Below are positions 53,990-62,776 of a stretch of DNA of 64,000 nt, in pieces. The notes beneath the pieces are model-generated. The model saw only the letters and a program-made list of their open reading frames with translations, did no database searches and was not told the DNA's origin. Both the position numbers and the translations under genes were made by a program. The DNA is from an uncultured Nonlabens sp. (GTDB taxonomy: Bacteria; Bacteroidota; Bacteroidia; Flavobacteriales; Flavobacteriaceae), in assembly GCA_947491755.1 (NCBI GenBank), contig CANLKV010000004.1:1-64000 (forward strand), written 5' to 3'. The stretch's first letter is position 1. Each line of letters opens with the position of its first letter.

Positions 53990-55291
53990 TCACTTTTTGT
54001 CTAGTAGAGATCCCCATCGTAAGATACTGTACCCTATTATAGCAGAGACAAATGAACCTATCAGGATCCCTATTTTGGCAGAAGCTACATATTGTGGGGC
54101 ATTTGCAAAAGCTAAGCTAGCAATAAAAATCGCCATAGTAAATCCAATACCGGCAAGAAATGCTACTCCAATAATATGATAGTTTCTTATATCAACAGGA
54201 ATGGTCACGATACGCAACTTCCTCGTTAAAAAGATGATACTGGTTATTCCTATACTATTTCCAGCAATAAGGCAAATAACGATTTGTATAACAAGATCAT
54301 GATCGACAGGCACATCACTTATAATTGAAACCCCTGCATTTGCGAGTGCAAATAGCGGAATGATCAAATAAGCGACTAAATTGTGTAGATTGTGTTCTAA
54401 ATGCTGTAATGGCGATTGAAATCTTTCAATCCAGTCGTCAAGATCATCTATCTGTTCCATTTGTTCACGTGTGAGTACAGGTTGCTCCCTGGTAGGAATA
54501 ACTTGTAATTTACTAGTAATAGTATGTAAGTTTTCTATAAAGGCTGGTGTTTGTATAGATTGTCTTAATGGGACCGCAAATGCAAGTAAAACACCTGCAA
54601 GTGTGGGGTGTATACCTGCTTTAAGAAATAACAACCATATAATACTGCCAGCAATAATTAAAAAATATTTTGAGTAAAAGCCTCGGTAAGCAAGAACATA
54701 TAGAAAAGACAGCATTATTAATGCGATTGCCAGCAAGGATAATTTGAGAGCACCGCTATAAAATAAAGCGATCACAAGAACAGCGCCCAGATCATCTACA
54801 ATTGCAAATGCCGTGAGAAACACCTTGAGACTTAACGGAATTCTACTACCTAGGGCACTTAGTATTGCAAGAGAAAATGCAATATCTGTAGCCATAGGGA
54901 TGCCCCACCCTTGTAAAGTCTCAGGGTTATTATTTAAAAATAAATAAAACAACACGGGCACACTCATCCCCCCTAAAGCTCCGAACAATGGAAAAGCCAT
55001 TTTTTTAAATGAGTTAAGCTCACCTATAAGGACTTCTCTTTTAATCTCTAGACCTATTAGAAAGAAAAAGATTGCCATAAAACCATCGTTGATCCATAGA
55101 ATTAAAGGTTTTTGTAAGCTAAAATCTTCTGTCTGGAATCCTACAGTATAGTTCCACAATGATTCGTAAGTGGCACCCCATGGCGAGTTAGCCCATATAA
55201 GGGCAGCTACAGTTGTTCCTAACAATAGTATACCACTTAAACTTTCTAGCTGTATAAATTTTTGAAAAGGACTCAATAGATTTTTTGTCAT
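53990..55291 (-). CDS. nhaA: Na+/H+ antiporter NhaA
   Basis: 433 residues, with about twelve membrane segments. The ion-binding aspartates are in FAIVDDLGAVLVIALFY (the Asp pair) and the assembly-site Asp in MATDIAFSLAIL; LALANAGVSI and GIGFTMAIFIASLAF are also typical. It exports Na+ in exchange for H+, which suits a marine organism. First gene of the nhaA-kinase-regulator operon, suggesting that the two-component pair responds to ion or pH stress. Confidence 0.96.
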   Translation of the reverse strand: MTKNLLSPFQKFIQLESLSGILLLGTTVAALIWANSPWGATYESLWNYTVGFQTEDFSLQKPLILWINDGFMAIFFFLIGLEIKREVLIGELNSFKKMAFPLFGALGGMSVPVLFYLFLNNNPETLQGWGIPMATDIAFSLAILSALGSRIPLSLKVFLTAFAIVDDLGAVLVIALFYSGALKLSLLAIALIMLSFLYVLAYRGFYSKYFLIIAGSIIWLLFLKAGIHPTLAGVLLAFAVPLRQSIQTPAFIENLHTITSKLQVIPTREQPVLTREQMEQIDDLDDWIERFQSPLQHLEHNLHNLVAYLIIPLFALANAGVSIISDVPVDHDLVIQIVICLIAGNSIGITSIIFLTRKLRIVTIPVDIRNYHIIGVAFLAGIGFTMAIFIASLAFANAPQYVASAKIGILIGSFVSAIIGYSILRWGSLLDKK

Positions 55292-55391
55292 AAGGTGTTT
55301 TTAGAGTATTAAATTGTATGGAAATAAAAAGGATTCCTCACCGCATTGCAGAGGGAATTGTAATGATTAAAAGGCTAATGCTCTAAGCAGA

Positions 55392-56030
55392 TTAAGCTGG
55401 TACTTTTTTCTTTTTTTTAAAAATTATCACCACCAGAAGTATGGCAATAGTTATTAGAATACCAATCTCAACAGATGATATGATGCTGTTCATACTAAGA
55501 GATTTGCGAGCGGTATAGGTTATATTTTTACTTTCAGAGACCTGTATAGCGGCTAGCCTATTTAAGTCCTGTTGTAACTCTGTAAGGTATTCTAATGGTA
55601 AAACACGTGCCAGTGGAGCTGTGGACACTGCATTTAACACGTTAATATTTTTCTTTTTGAAGTAATTTAATTCGGCCTCTTGAATTTTAGAAAATGTTGA
55701 CTTCAAATCTCGTAGATGAGTGGTCTCTCGTATGGTCAATCTGGTATCCTCTAGCAACTTTATCAAAGAATCAATTCTTGTAGTAGCAGCAATAATTTTA
55801 GTATTGCTAGCACGTTGCTGATAATATTCTTTTTTAAGCTGATTGAGCAAGCTCATCTGATAAATATAGTCCTGAGCCACAACTCTATCTTCATACATAG
55901 TTACCAGGGCATTCTCTGCATTCTTAAAATAATGCCTATCGATCCTATTAGTACCTAGAACAAGTAAAAAAACGGCCATAAGGCCTAGAACAATGTTGAC
56001 TTTACTGGGCAGGCTTGATTTACTTGACAT
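55392..56030 (-). CDS. Membrane protein with a four-helix-bundle sensor-like domain
   Basis: 212 residues. Two membrane segments (about 11-28 and 182-206) flank a long extracytoplasmic helical region (RVVAQDYIYQMSLLNQLKKEYY... and PLEYLTELQQDLNRLAA), like the 4HB_MCP chemoreceptor sensor. No signalling output domain follows; the protein ends in KKKKKVPA. It may sense a signal for another protein, for example the kinase encoded nearby. It is 100 bp upstream of nhaA on the same strand. Confidence 0.75.
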   Translation of the reverse strand: MSSKSSLPSKVNIVLGLMAVFLLVLGTNRIDRHYFKNAENALVTMYEDRVVAQDYIYQMSLLNQLKKEYYQQRASNTKIIAATTRIDSLIKLLEDTRLTIRETTHLRDLKSTFSKIQEAELNYFKKKNINVLNAVSTAPLARVLPLEYLTELQQDLNRLAAIQVSESKNITYTARKSLSMNSIISSVEIGILITIAILLVVIIFKKKKKVPA

Positions 56031-56036
56031 AACATT

Positions 56037-56053
56037 GGTGTTTGCTCAACACC
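56037..56053. promoter_or_regulatory. Inverted repeat just upstream of the four-helix protein
   Basis: GGTGTT-TGCTC-AACACC is a perfect 6-bp inverted repeat with a 5-bp loop, 7 bp before the start codon at 56030. It could be an operator or an RNA hairpin in the leader. The assignment rests only on symmetry and position. Confidence 0.35.
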
Positions 56054-56265
56054 TTCGCAAGTCTCATGCCTTTCAACAAGCCTCGTACATAGCATTAATT
56101 AAACGACTGTAAAGCAGATGTTTAACAGCATCAAGTTGATTTAATCATCGGTACTTAATGTACCGATCGGTAGAATATTCCCCAGTCTTTTCAATAGAAG
56201 TATATCCTTGAAAACTTAAGTTAGCAAGATGAAAACTTTAATAAAAAAGCTAAAGCTATAAGGTA

Positions 56266-56853
56266 TTAATAATACAGTCGAAAGTCTAGAAGTTTACAAA
56301 GCTTGTAATGCTTTTTGAACATACGCTCTACTACCTCCCTCAAGTTTTCATTCTCATAAAAAAAGCTGAAAAACACTCTATCAATTGTGAAAGCACTTGT
56401 GGTTTGTTGTGAGTTAAATCCATAGCCAGAAACGGCTCTTGCTCCTGTAACGTCAAGAAAATACTGAGACTCCTCATCTGTTAGGTCTAGAATCTTTTTA
56501 TTTGCAAAATGGATAATTTTGCCCTCCATTTTCCCTTCAAAAAGTTCAGCAATTTCTTCAAAACTATAGTAATACCCGTTGATCAATATATTATTTGACT
56601 CTCCTGGTAGTACAAGGTAAATAATCTCATAATCGGTAAAATTATGATCATCATACAATAAATTATTGATGCTTTCTTCTAGGCTTTCTATAGTATCGCA
56701 AGCCTTGTAGATACTGGTAATATTCTGGTTAAAGGCGATGTCCTCTAGAATCTTAAGAACCTCCGTCGTTTCCTCCTTATCGGCATCTGGAACCACCTCT
56801 AGGCAATAGATAAAATTTTCAACTTCGGTAATGGGTACTTCCAGATGGGTCAT
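56266..56853 (-). CDS. Uncharacterised protein, possibly DUF6642/caspase-like fold
   Basis: 195 residues, acidic N-terminus, no signal or membrane segment. The segment KIIHFANKKILDLTDEES followed by FLDVTGARAVSGYG recalls a Bacteroidota family in which IHFGSCSTL precedes a TGAxAVxGY strand, like a reduced caspase-type fold. If that is right, the His is kept but the Cys is lost (Asn-Lys-Lys follows), so it would not be an active protease. This is from memory of the family and is uncertain. Confidence 0.5.
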   Translation of the reverse strand: MTHLEVPITEVENFIYCLEVVPDADKEETTEVLKILEDIAFNQNITSIYKACDTIESLEESINNLLYDDHNFTDYEIIYLVLPGESNNILINGYYYSFEEIAELFEGKMEGKIIHFANKKILDLTDEESQYFLDVTGARAVSGYGFNSQQTTSAFTIDRVFFSFFYENENLREVVERMFKKHYKLCKLLDFRLYY

Positions 56854-57302
56854 GAATTTATTTTAATTTTTGCTATGGTCGTTACTTCCGCCACGGGTTG
56901 ACACTATTTTATTCTACAAGATCAAAATAACTGGAGACTTTTATACAGTCATTCTTAAAAAATGAATAACTCACCACGGTTATGTTCCGTTTGAAAAAAT
57001 GGATATCAGCATTAGATTGCAGTTAAATTCTCTAAAAATAGCGGCCTTTTGACGGTCAAGAAAAATCCTGTTTGTATCGCTTTCGCGAAAGCGAACTAAA
57101 TTTCCAGAAATCTACAGCAGCGCAGGAATCTTATTTTGAACTATTTGCAGGTATTTTGAATTTTAAGCTGAGTTGAGAGAGAATAGTGAAATACAACAGC
57201 GATTTAAATAATTAAAGTACATTTAAATCTTGAATAAACTTTAACGGCTTTATTAATTCCGTGCAAATTTGAAACGAATTGTCATAAAATATATAACGCA
57301 GC
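56854..57302. other. Intergenic stretch upstream of the ECF sigma gene
   Basis: 449 bp without a convincing ORF. It holds one exact copy of the dispersed palindrome (57079-57092) and probably the promoter of the sigma factor gene; no clear -7 box was found. Confidence 0.55.
57079..57092. repeat. Dispersed palindrome, copy 14
   Basis: Exact core upstream of the ECF sigma factor gene; the last copy in the window. Confidence 0.9.
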
Positions 57303-57878
57303 ATGTTGACAGGCACTAGCCAAAAGGAGTTACTACGACTGTTAAGAAATGGCGATAAAGAAGCGTTCAGCGAGATTTATGAACGTAACGCAGTAGATAT
57401 GCTTGCTTATGCAGATCGTATACTGTCTGACACCGGTGCCGTGGAAGATCTAGTTCAAAATATTTTCATAGACCTATGGTCGCGACGATCTACGGTACAA
57501 ATTGATAACCTGCGTAACTATTTGTTTAGAGCCGTTAAATTTCAAATTTTCAAATATTTTAGAGATAAAAAGTTCACACCTACAGATTTATCGCGACTCA
57601 ATATTCTTGAGGCATCTATCGATGTATCTCAAAAAATGGAGTTTCATGAACTTGAAAAAGCTATCACTTATTACATCGATCAGTTACCTCCTAGATGCAA
57701 AGAAATATTTGAATTAAGCCGTTTTGAGCATTTATCTCACAAAGAAATTGCAGAAAAATTAGGCATATCTATACAGGCAGTTAAAAACCAAATTGGGAAA
57801 GCCTTATCCCATCTTAAACAGTGCATGAATAGAGACGGTTTAAGCGTTTTATTTTTACTCCTTTTCAATTTTTTCTAG
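57303..57878 (+). CDS. ECF RNA polymerase sigma factor (FecI-like)
   Basis: 191 residues. Sigma region 2 (EIYERNAVDMLAYADRIL...VEDLVQNIFIDLWSRR) and region 4 (LPPRCKEIFELSRFEHLSHKEIAEKLGISIQAVKNQI), with a hydrophobic tail. It belongs to the sigma factors that in Bacteroidota come with a FecR anti-sigma factor and a SusC/SusD pair. It should transcribe the downstream transport genes when the SusC receptor binds its substrate. Confidence 0.94.
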   Translation: MLTGTSQKELLRLLRNGDKEAFSEIYERNAVDMLAYADRILSDTGAVEDLVQNIFIDLWSRRSTVQIDNLRNYLFRAVKFQIFKYFRDKKFTPTDLSRLNILEASIDVSQKMEFHELEKAITYYIDQLPPRCKEIFELSRFEHLSHKEIAEKLGISIQAVKNQIGKALSHLKQCMNRDGLSVLFLLLFNFF

Positions 57879-58024
57879 AATTATATTGAAGATCTACTAG
57901 ATTACACCATCACCATTTTTTACAAATTTTAAAAATATCGAAAACTAGACGTGTACCTAAACATAATTTTAGGTACTTAGTAATAAAGGCGATAAAAATT
58001 TATTGCTTTAAAACACGCTGATTA

Positions 58025-59170
58025 ATGAACGCCAAAGAAGCAAAACAATTATTTGATAGTTACGTCCGTGGTACCTGTACCCGCGAGCAATTAATTCTAT
58101 TAGATCGATTTTTAGATTCCTATCAAACTGGCACTGAATCGCGTGAGGTTGTTTACGAGCGTTTTTTAAATGAACGCAAACTGAATGTCTGGAAAAACAT
58201 TACAGCTCAAATAGAACTTGATCGTCATGCTATTAAAAAAACCAAATCCCACAGAATTTGGTACGTAGCCGCAGCAGTATTTGTGCTTGCGCTAGGAAGT
58301 ACATATTTCTGGACCTCACAGGTCTACACGATTAACTCTTCTATTGAGGATTCCCAGGTCACTGTAAAAAAAGGTAGCGATAAGGCTATTCTTACTCTAG
58401 GTAATGGAGAAGATATCGTCCTTGAAAAAGGTAAGTCTTACAGCAATAATTCGGCCTCTAGTGACGGTAAACAGCTGATTTATCTCGACTCCACGAGTAC
58501 GAATAACAATATTATTAAATACCACCATCTAACAATCCCTAGAGGAGGACAGTTTTATGTAGAATTGACAGATCATACTAAGGTCTGGCTGAACTCTGAA
58601 TCTCAATTGAAATACCCTAATCGGTTTGAGTTTAATCAACCTAGGGTGGTAGAGTTGGTATATGGCGAGGCTTACTTTGAGGTGTGCCCTAGTGCACATC
58701 ACAACAATCAAAATTTTAATGTCGTATTCAAAAATCAATTAATTGATGTGGTAGGTACTCAATTTAATATCAAAGCTTATGAGGACGAAGAAAGAACTTA
58801 TACCACATTAGTGGAAGGAGCTATTGAATTGAATCTACCATTTAGCAGTGTTAGACTTAAGCCAGGAAATCAAGCTGTTGTCAATAAGACTACTAAAACC
58901 TTGGATATTAAAACGGTGGACGTTACCAATGAAGTTTCATGGAAAGATGGAGTATTCGGATTTAAGAGTAAATCCTTAAAGGAAATCACCCTGGTTTTAT
59001 CCAGGTGGTATGATGTAGATTTTCAATTTGAAAACGAAGCCTTGAAAAAAACACGGTTCAAAGGTGTCTTAGGGAAAGATCAAAGTATTGAAGAGATAAT
59101 GAAAACTCTAGTCCAAGCCAGTGATATTACTTCTTATGAATTTAAAGGAAAAACTATTGTTATAAAATAA
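58025..59170 (+). CDS. FecR-family anti-sigma factor
   Basis: 381 residues. The N-terminal cytosolic part that holds the sigma factor (1-75), one membrane segment (79-96), and a periplasmic FecR domain (about 170-270; TIPRGGQFYVELTDHTKVWLNSES, GEAYFEV, VVGTQFNIKAY) with a C-terminal extra domain (VSWKDGVFGF, DVDFQFENE, SIEEIMKTLV), typical in Bacteroidota. It passes the receptor's signal to the sigma factor. 146 bp after it, 99 bp before susC. Confidence 0.93.
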   Translation: MNAKEAKQLFDSYVRGTCTREQLILLDRFLDSYQTGTESREVVYERFLNERKLNVWKNITAQIELDRHAIKKTKSHRIWYVAAAVFVLALGSTYFWTSQVYTINSSIEDSQVTVKKGSDKAILTLGNGEDIVLEKGKSYSNNSASSDGKQLIYLDSTSTNNNIIKYHHLTIPRGGQFYVELTDHTKVWLNSESQLKYPNRFEFNQPRVVELVYGEAYFEVCPSAHHNNQNFNVVFKNQLIDVVGTQFNIKAYEDEERTYTTLVEGAIELNLPFSSVRLKPGNQAVVNKTTKTLDIKTVDVTNEVSWKDGVFGFKSKSLKEITLVLSRWYDVDFQFENEALKKTRFKGVLGKDQSIEEIMKTLVQASDITSYEFKGKTIVIK

Positions 59171-59174
59171 AAAA

Positions 59175-59218
59175 AGGGAAGAAGATAGTACCGTCCAAAG
59201 TCCCATTCTTCATTCCCT
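59175..59218 (+). other. Hairpin between fecR and susC
   Basis: AGGGAAGAAGA pairs with TCTTCATTCCCT (one bulged A) around a 21-nt loop, within the 99-bp spacer. No T-run follows, so it is not a standard terminator. It could be a leader or processing structure that lowers or sets susC expression. Confidence 0.4.
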
Positions 59219-59269
59219 AAAAGCTTTACCAATCAATTAAAATTTAATCAACCAGTAAAATTCAAATTT

Positions 59270-62200
59270 ATGGAAATTAAACCAGTGAGCGTTTTATATA
59301 ATGTTCAAAAAAAACTTAAAACTCTTGTTATGAGAAGTTTGATATTTCTGATGTGTTTAGGTATGTTAGGGTTCACTCCCAACAAGGCAAAGTCCCAAAA
59401 TCAGACGGTAAACATAAAGAAAGATCAAACTATTAGTGTCGATCAAGTTTTTGATTTGATTATGGATCAAACTGATTACCGTTTTATATACCAGGAAGGT
59501 TTATTTGATAATTTCTCTCCCGTTACTTTAAAAAAAGGTGCCTTTAATGCTAAAGATCTTTTATTGCAAAGTTTTGCGGGTAGCAACTATAGTATAGAGC
59601 TTAATAGCGGTAATACTTTTTTAATTAAACCCAGCAGTATTAGGCTGCAGCAGTTAAAATTGTTGCAATTACCTGTTAAAGGTGTGGTCACTGATCCTAC
59701 AGGAACTCCTCTTTCTGGAGTCAGTGTCGTTATTGAAGGGTCTAATCGTGGGAAAGTTACAAATTTTGATGGCGAGTTTGTTATAAACCTCGAGGACGGC
59801 GAGAATGTGCTAGTATTTTCCTATCTAGGTTATAAAACAGAACGTATTGAGGTCAATGGCCAGTCTGAAATTAACTTGACCATGCAGGAAGACTTCAGTC
59901 AGCTAGATCAAATTGTTTTAATAGGTTATGGTGAACAAACTAGAGAAGATGTGACGGGTGCCGTGTCTTCTGTAAATACTAAAGATCTGGTGCAAGCAGC
60001 TACAGGTACGGTAGGGTTTGATAGAGCATTGGGTGGTCTTGTTAAGGGTGTTCAAGTTTCACAAGCCACTGGAAGACCTGGTGCACCTGTAAGAATAAAT
60101 GTGAGAGGTGTTACCTCTCCATTATCGTCTTTCAATGGTTTGAATCAACCATTATATGTGATAGATGGTGTCCCGTTTAATATAGAGGGGCTACAAGGAG
60201 CTAATCCATTACTAACTCTAGACCCTAATAGTATAGAAAGTTTTGATATTTTGAAGGATGCTGCCGCTACCTCTATTTATGGTTCTCGTGGGGCTAATGG
60301 TGTAATAATTATTCAAACAAAAAGAGGTAAACGAAATCAAAAAGCACGAATTACTGCAAATTTTACCACAACTATTGCAGAACCCATAAACACACTGGAT
60401 GTATTGGATGGCGCGCAGTACCGACAGTTTTATGATCTATTAGTGGACAACTCTGTCAATGCTATAAACAATGGGCAGATGGATGTATTTAATGCGTTTG
60501 ACTTACAAAATATTGCGAATGTAGATATAGATTTCAATACATTTCAAGTAACTAATAACGGTACTCGAGATGAGTTTTTTGGTAATGCAAATACAAATTG
60601 GAATGATGAGGTGTTTAGGAATTGGGCAACAACTCAACAGGGTAATGTTGCCTTATTAGGTGGGAGTGAATCTACTAACTACTCTTTCAATCTCACTTTT
60701 ATTGATCAAGAAGGACTTACTAAAAAAGACGAACTCCAACAATATACATTGAGCAGCAGTCTAAACTCTGACCTCAACAATTTTATTAAGGTAGGCGGTA
60801 CGCTCAATTTTTCTTTTGCAGATGCAAGATCAGGTGAGAATGATATATTAGACCAATTTACCGTAAATACGAGTATTGCACGTGCTAGGCCCGATTTACC
60901 AGCTTACGACGACGCAGGAAATTTATTAGGACAACCTGATTTTCAGTTTGGTTTTCCAACGGTAGAACCTAACCCACTTATGAGGTTAGGGAGCATTACC
61001 AGAAATAAATCCTACAACTTTATCGGAAATTCATTTATTGAGATTGAACCTATTAAAGACCTTAAAATAAAAGCCGATATTAATGCTGCAGTATTTAATA
61101 CGGATAATAGCTCGTTCATTCCAGGATTTACCCAGACTGACTTTGTTTTCTTCCCTAACGATTCTTTTCTATCTGAATCACAAGGAACTGTTTCAAACCT
61201 AGTGACAAACATTACGGCAAACTACAATTTGAGACTACAGGATCATAGAATGAGTTTTTTAGGTGGAATTTCTTGGGATAGAACTAACATTGACAATGGT
61301 TCACAATTTTATGCAGGATTTCCCGATGATGAGATTCTTATAAATGGAAGCTCTGCAGAAAGTGTCATAGGTTATTCTAGTGCTAGAACGGAGTCAGGTC
61401 TCAACTCTTTGTTTTCTCGTGTTACCTATGGTTACAAAGACCTATACAATGCAACATTAAATTTTAGAACTGACACTTCATCAAAATTTGGTCCCGGCAA
61501 TAAGCGCGCTTATTTTCCATCTCTATCACTTAGCTGGAATATAGCCAATGAAAAATTTGTTAAAAATCAGGAAGACTTGAGCACAATGAAGTTGCGCGCA
61601 AGTATAGGTCGAGTTGGATCTACAAATGTGGCAAATTTTGCCTATCTACAATTCTTCCAAACCACCACTAGTGATATTTATAATGGAAACTCTGCTATCG
61701 TAACCAATGACACATTTCCCAATGAGAATATAGGTTGGGAAGAGACAAGCGAAATTAATTTAGGTCTTGATTTTGGTTTCTTCAATTCTAGACTAAGAGG
61801 TAGTATTGACGTTTACTCCAGAAAAACGGAGGGCGCTCTAGTGAATACTCCCATCCCTCTAGAACTGGGTCCAGACACCTTCTTTTCAAATTTTATAGAT
61901 GTGACTAACCGCGGTATAGAGATAGGATTAGGCGGTGACATTATCCAGACAGAAGATTTCCAATGGGATGCGAGAGTCAACTGGTCGCTCAACCGAAATA
62001 GATTAGATAAATTAAATGGAGCAAACATTAATCCTTTCAATCTAGATTTCTATATAGAAGGCGAGCCCGTTGGAACTATACGAGGATATAAGGTAGCAGG
62101 AATATTTCAATCACAAGATGAAGTAGATGCTCTTAACGCTGCCGCTCCTAATGGTTTTTATGATCAGTTCTCTACTGGTGCAGGGGATTATAAATATGAA

Positions 62201-62764
62201 GATTTAAACGGTGATGGTCAAATCACCGCAGAAGATCGAACTATCATAGGCGATATTCAGCCAGATTTTTTTGGTGGGCTATCGAACAATTTTAGCTACA
62301 AGAATTTCACATTGTCTACTCTATTCCAGTTCTCAGTTGGTGGAGAATCTATCTGGGGTGCGCTACCACAAGAATCATTTAATACATTAGGACCTAACAA
62401 ATTGAGCGAATATGCGTTAAACACCTGGACCCCTGACAATCCAAATGCTCGTTATGCGCGTGCGCTTTATTTTGATCCCTCACAAAGCAGCCGTAACTCT
62501 GACAGATACTTGTTTGACAACTCATATTTAAGATTGAAAAGTCTTCAATTATCATACAATTTCAATGCGAGAGCTTTACAAAGCATGGGTGTAACAAACT
62601 TACGTTTGCTAGCTACAGGCAACAATCTAGTAACCTGGACTAAATGGCCTGGACTTGATCCAGAATCATTCTCTGAGCGTGGAGGCATTGTAGATCAAAC
62701 TAGTAATGCAGACGCCTATCCCCTTGCTAAGTCTTACTCATTAGGCGTTCAAATTCAATTTTAA
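59270..62764 (+). CDS. SusC/RagA-family TonB-linked outer-membrane protein with STN domain
   Basis: 1164 residues. Signal peptide, then an STN domain (about 48-115; QTVNIKKDQTISVDQVFD, FIYQEGLF), a carboxypeptidase-regulatory-like domain (about 125-205; PVKGVVTDPTGTPLSGVSV), a plug (VLIGYGEQTREDVTGAVSSV, GGLVKGVQVSQA, DAAATSIYGSRGANGVI) and a beta-barrel to the C-terminal Phe. The STN domain marks it as a transducing receptor that signals to FecR. It imports a ligand across the outer membrane with its SusD partner, encoded 12 bp later. Confidence 0.96.
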   Translation: MEIKPVSVLYNVQKKLKTLVMRSLIFLMCLGMLGFTPNKAKSQNQTVNIKKDQTISVDQVFDLIMDQTDYRFIYQEGLFDNFSPVTLKKGAFNAKDLLLQSFAGSNYSIELNSGNTFLIKPSSIRLQQLKLLQLPVKGVVTDPTGTPLSGVSVVIEGSNRGKVTNFDGEFVINLEDGENVLVFSYLGYKTERIEVNGQSEINLTMQEDFSQLDQIVLIGYGEQTREDVTGAVSSVNTKDLVQAATGTVGFDRALGGLVKGVQVSQATGRPGAPVRINVRGVTSPLSSFNGLNQPLYVIDGVPFNIEGLQGANPLLTLDPNSIESFDILKDAAATSIYGSRGANGVIIIQTKRGKRNQKARITANFTTTIAEPINTLDVLDGAQYRQFYDLLVDNSVNAINNGQMDVFNAFDLQNIANVDIDFNTFQVTNNGTRDEFFGNANTNWNDEVFRNWATTQQGNVALLGGSESTNYSFNLTFIDQEGLTKKDELQQYTLSSSLNSDLNNFIKVGGTLNFSFADARSGENDILDQFTVNTSIARARPDLPAYDDAGNLLGQPDFQFGFPTVEPNPLMRLGSITRNKSYNFIGNSFIEIEPIKDLKIKADINAAVFNTDNSSFIPGFTQTDFVFFPNDSFLSESQGTVSNLVTNITANYNLRLQDHRMSFLGGISWDRTNIDNGSQFYAGFPDDEILINGSSAESVIGYSSARTESGLNSLFSRVTYGYKDLYNATLNFRTDTSSKFGPGNKRAYFPSLSLSWNIANEKFVKNQEDLSTMKLRASIGRVGSTNVANFAYLQFFQTTTSDIYNGNSAIVTNDTFPNENIGWEETSEINLGLDFGFFNSRLRGSIDVYSRKTEGALVNTPIPLELGPDTFFSNFIDVTNRGIEIGLGGDIIQTEDFQWDARVNWSLNRNRLDKLNGANINPFNLDFYIEGEPVGTIRGYKVAGIFQSQDEVDALNAAAPNGFYDQFSTGAGDYKYEDLNGDGQITAEDRTIIGDIQPDFFGGLSNNFSYKNFTLSTLFQFSVGGESIWGALPQESFNTLGPNKLSEYALNTWTPDNPNARYARALYFDPSQSSRNSDRYLFDNSYLRLKSLQLSYNFNARALQSMGVTNLRLLATGNNLVTWTKWPGLDPESFSERGGIVDQTSNADAYPLAKSYSLGVQIQF

Positions 62765-62776
62765 AAAAAGAAACCA

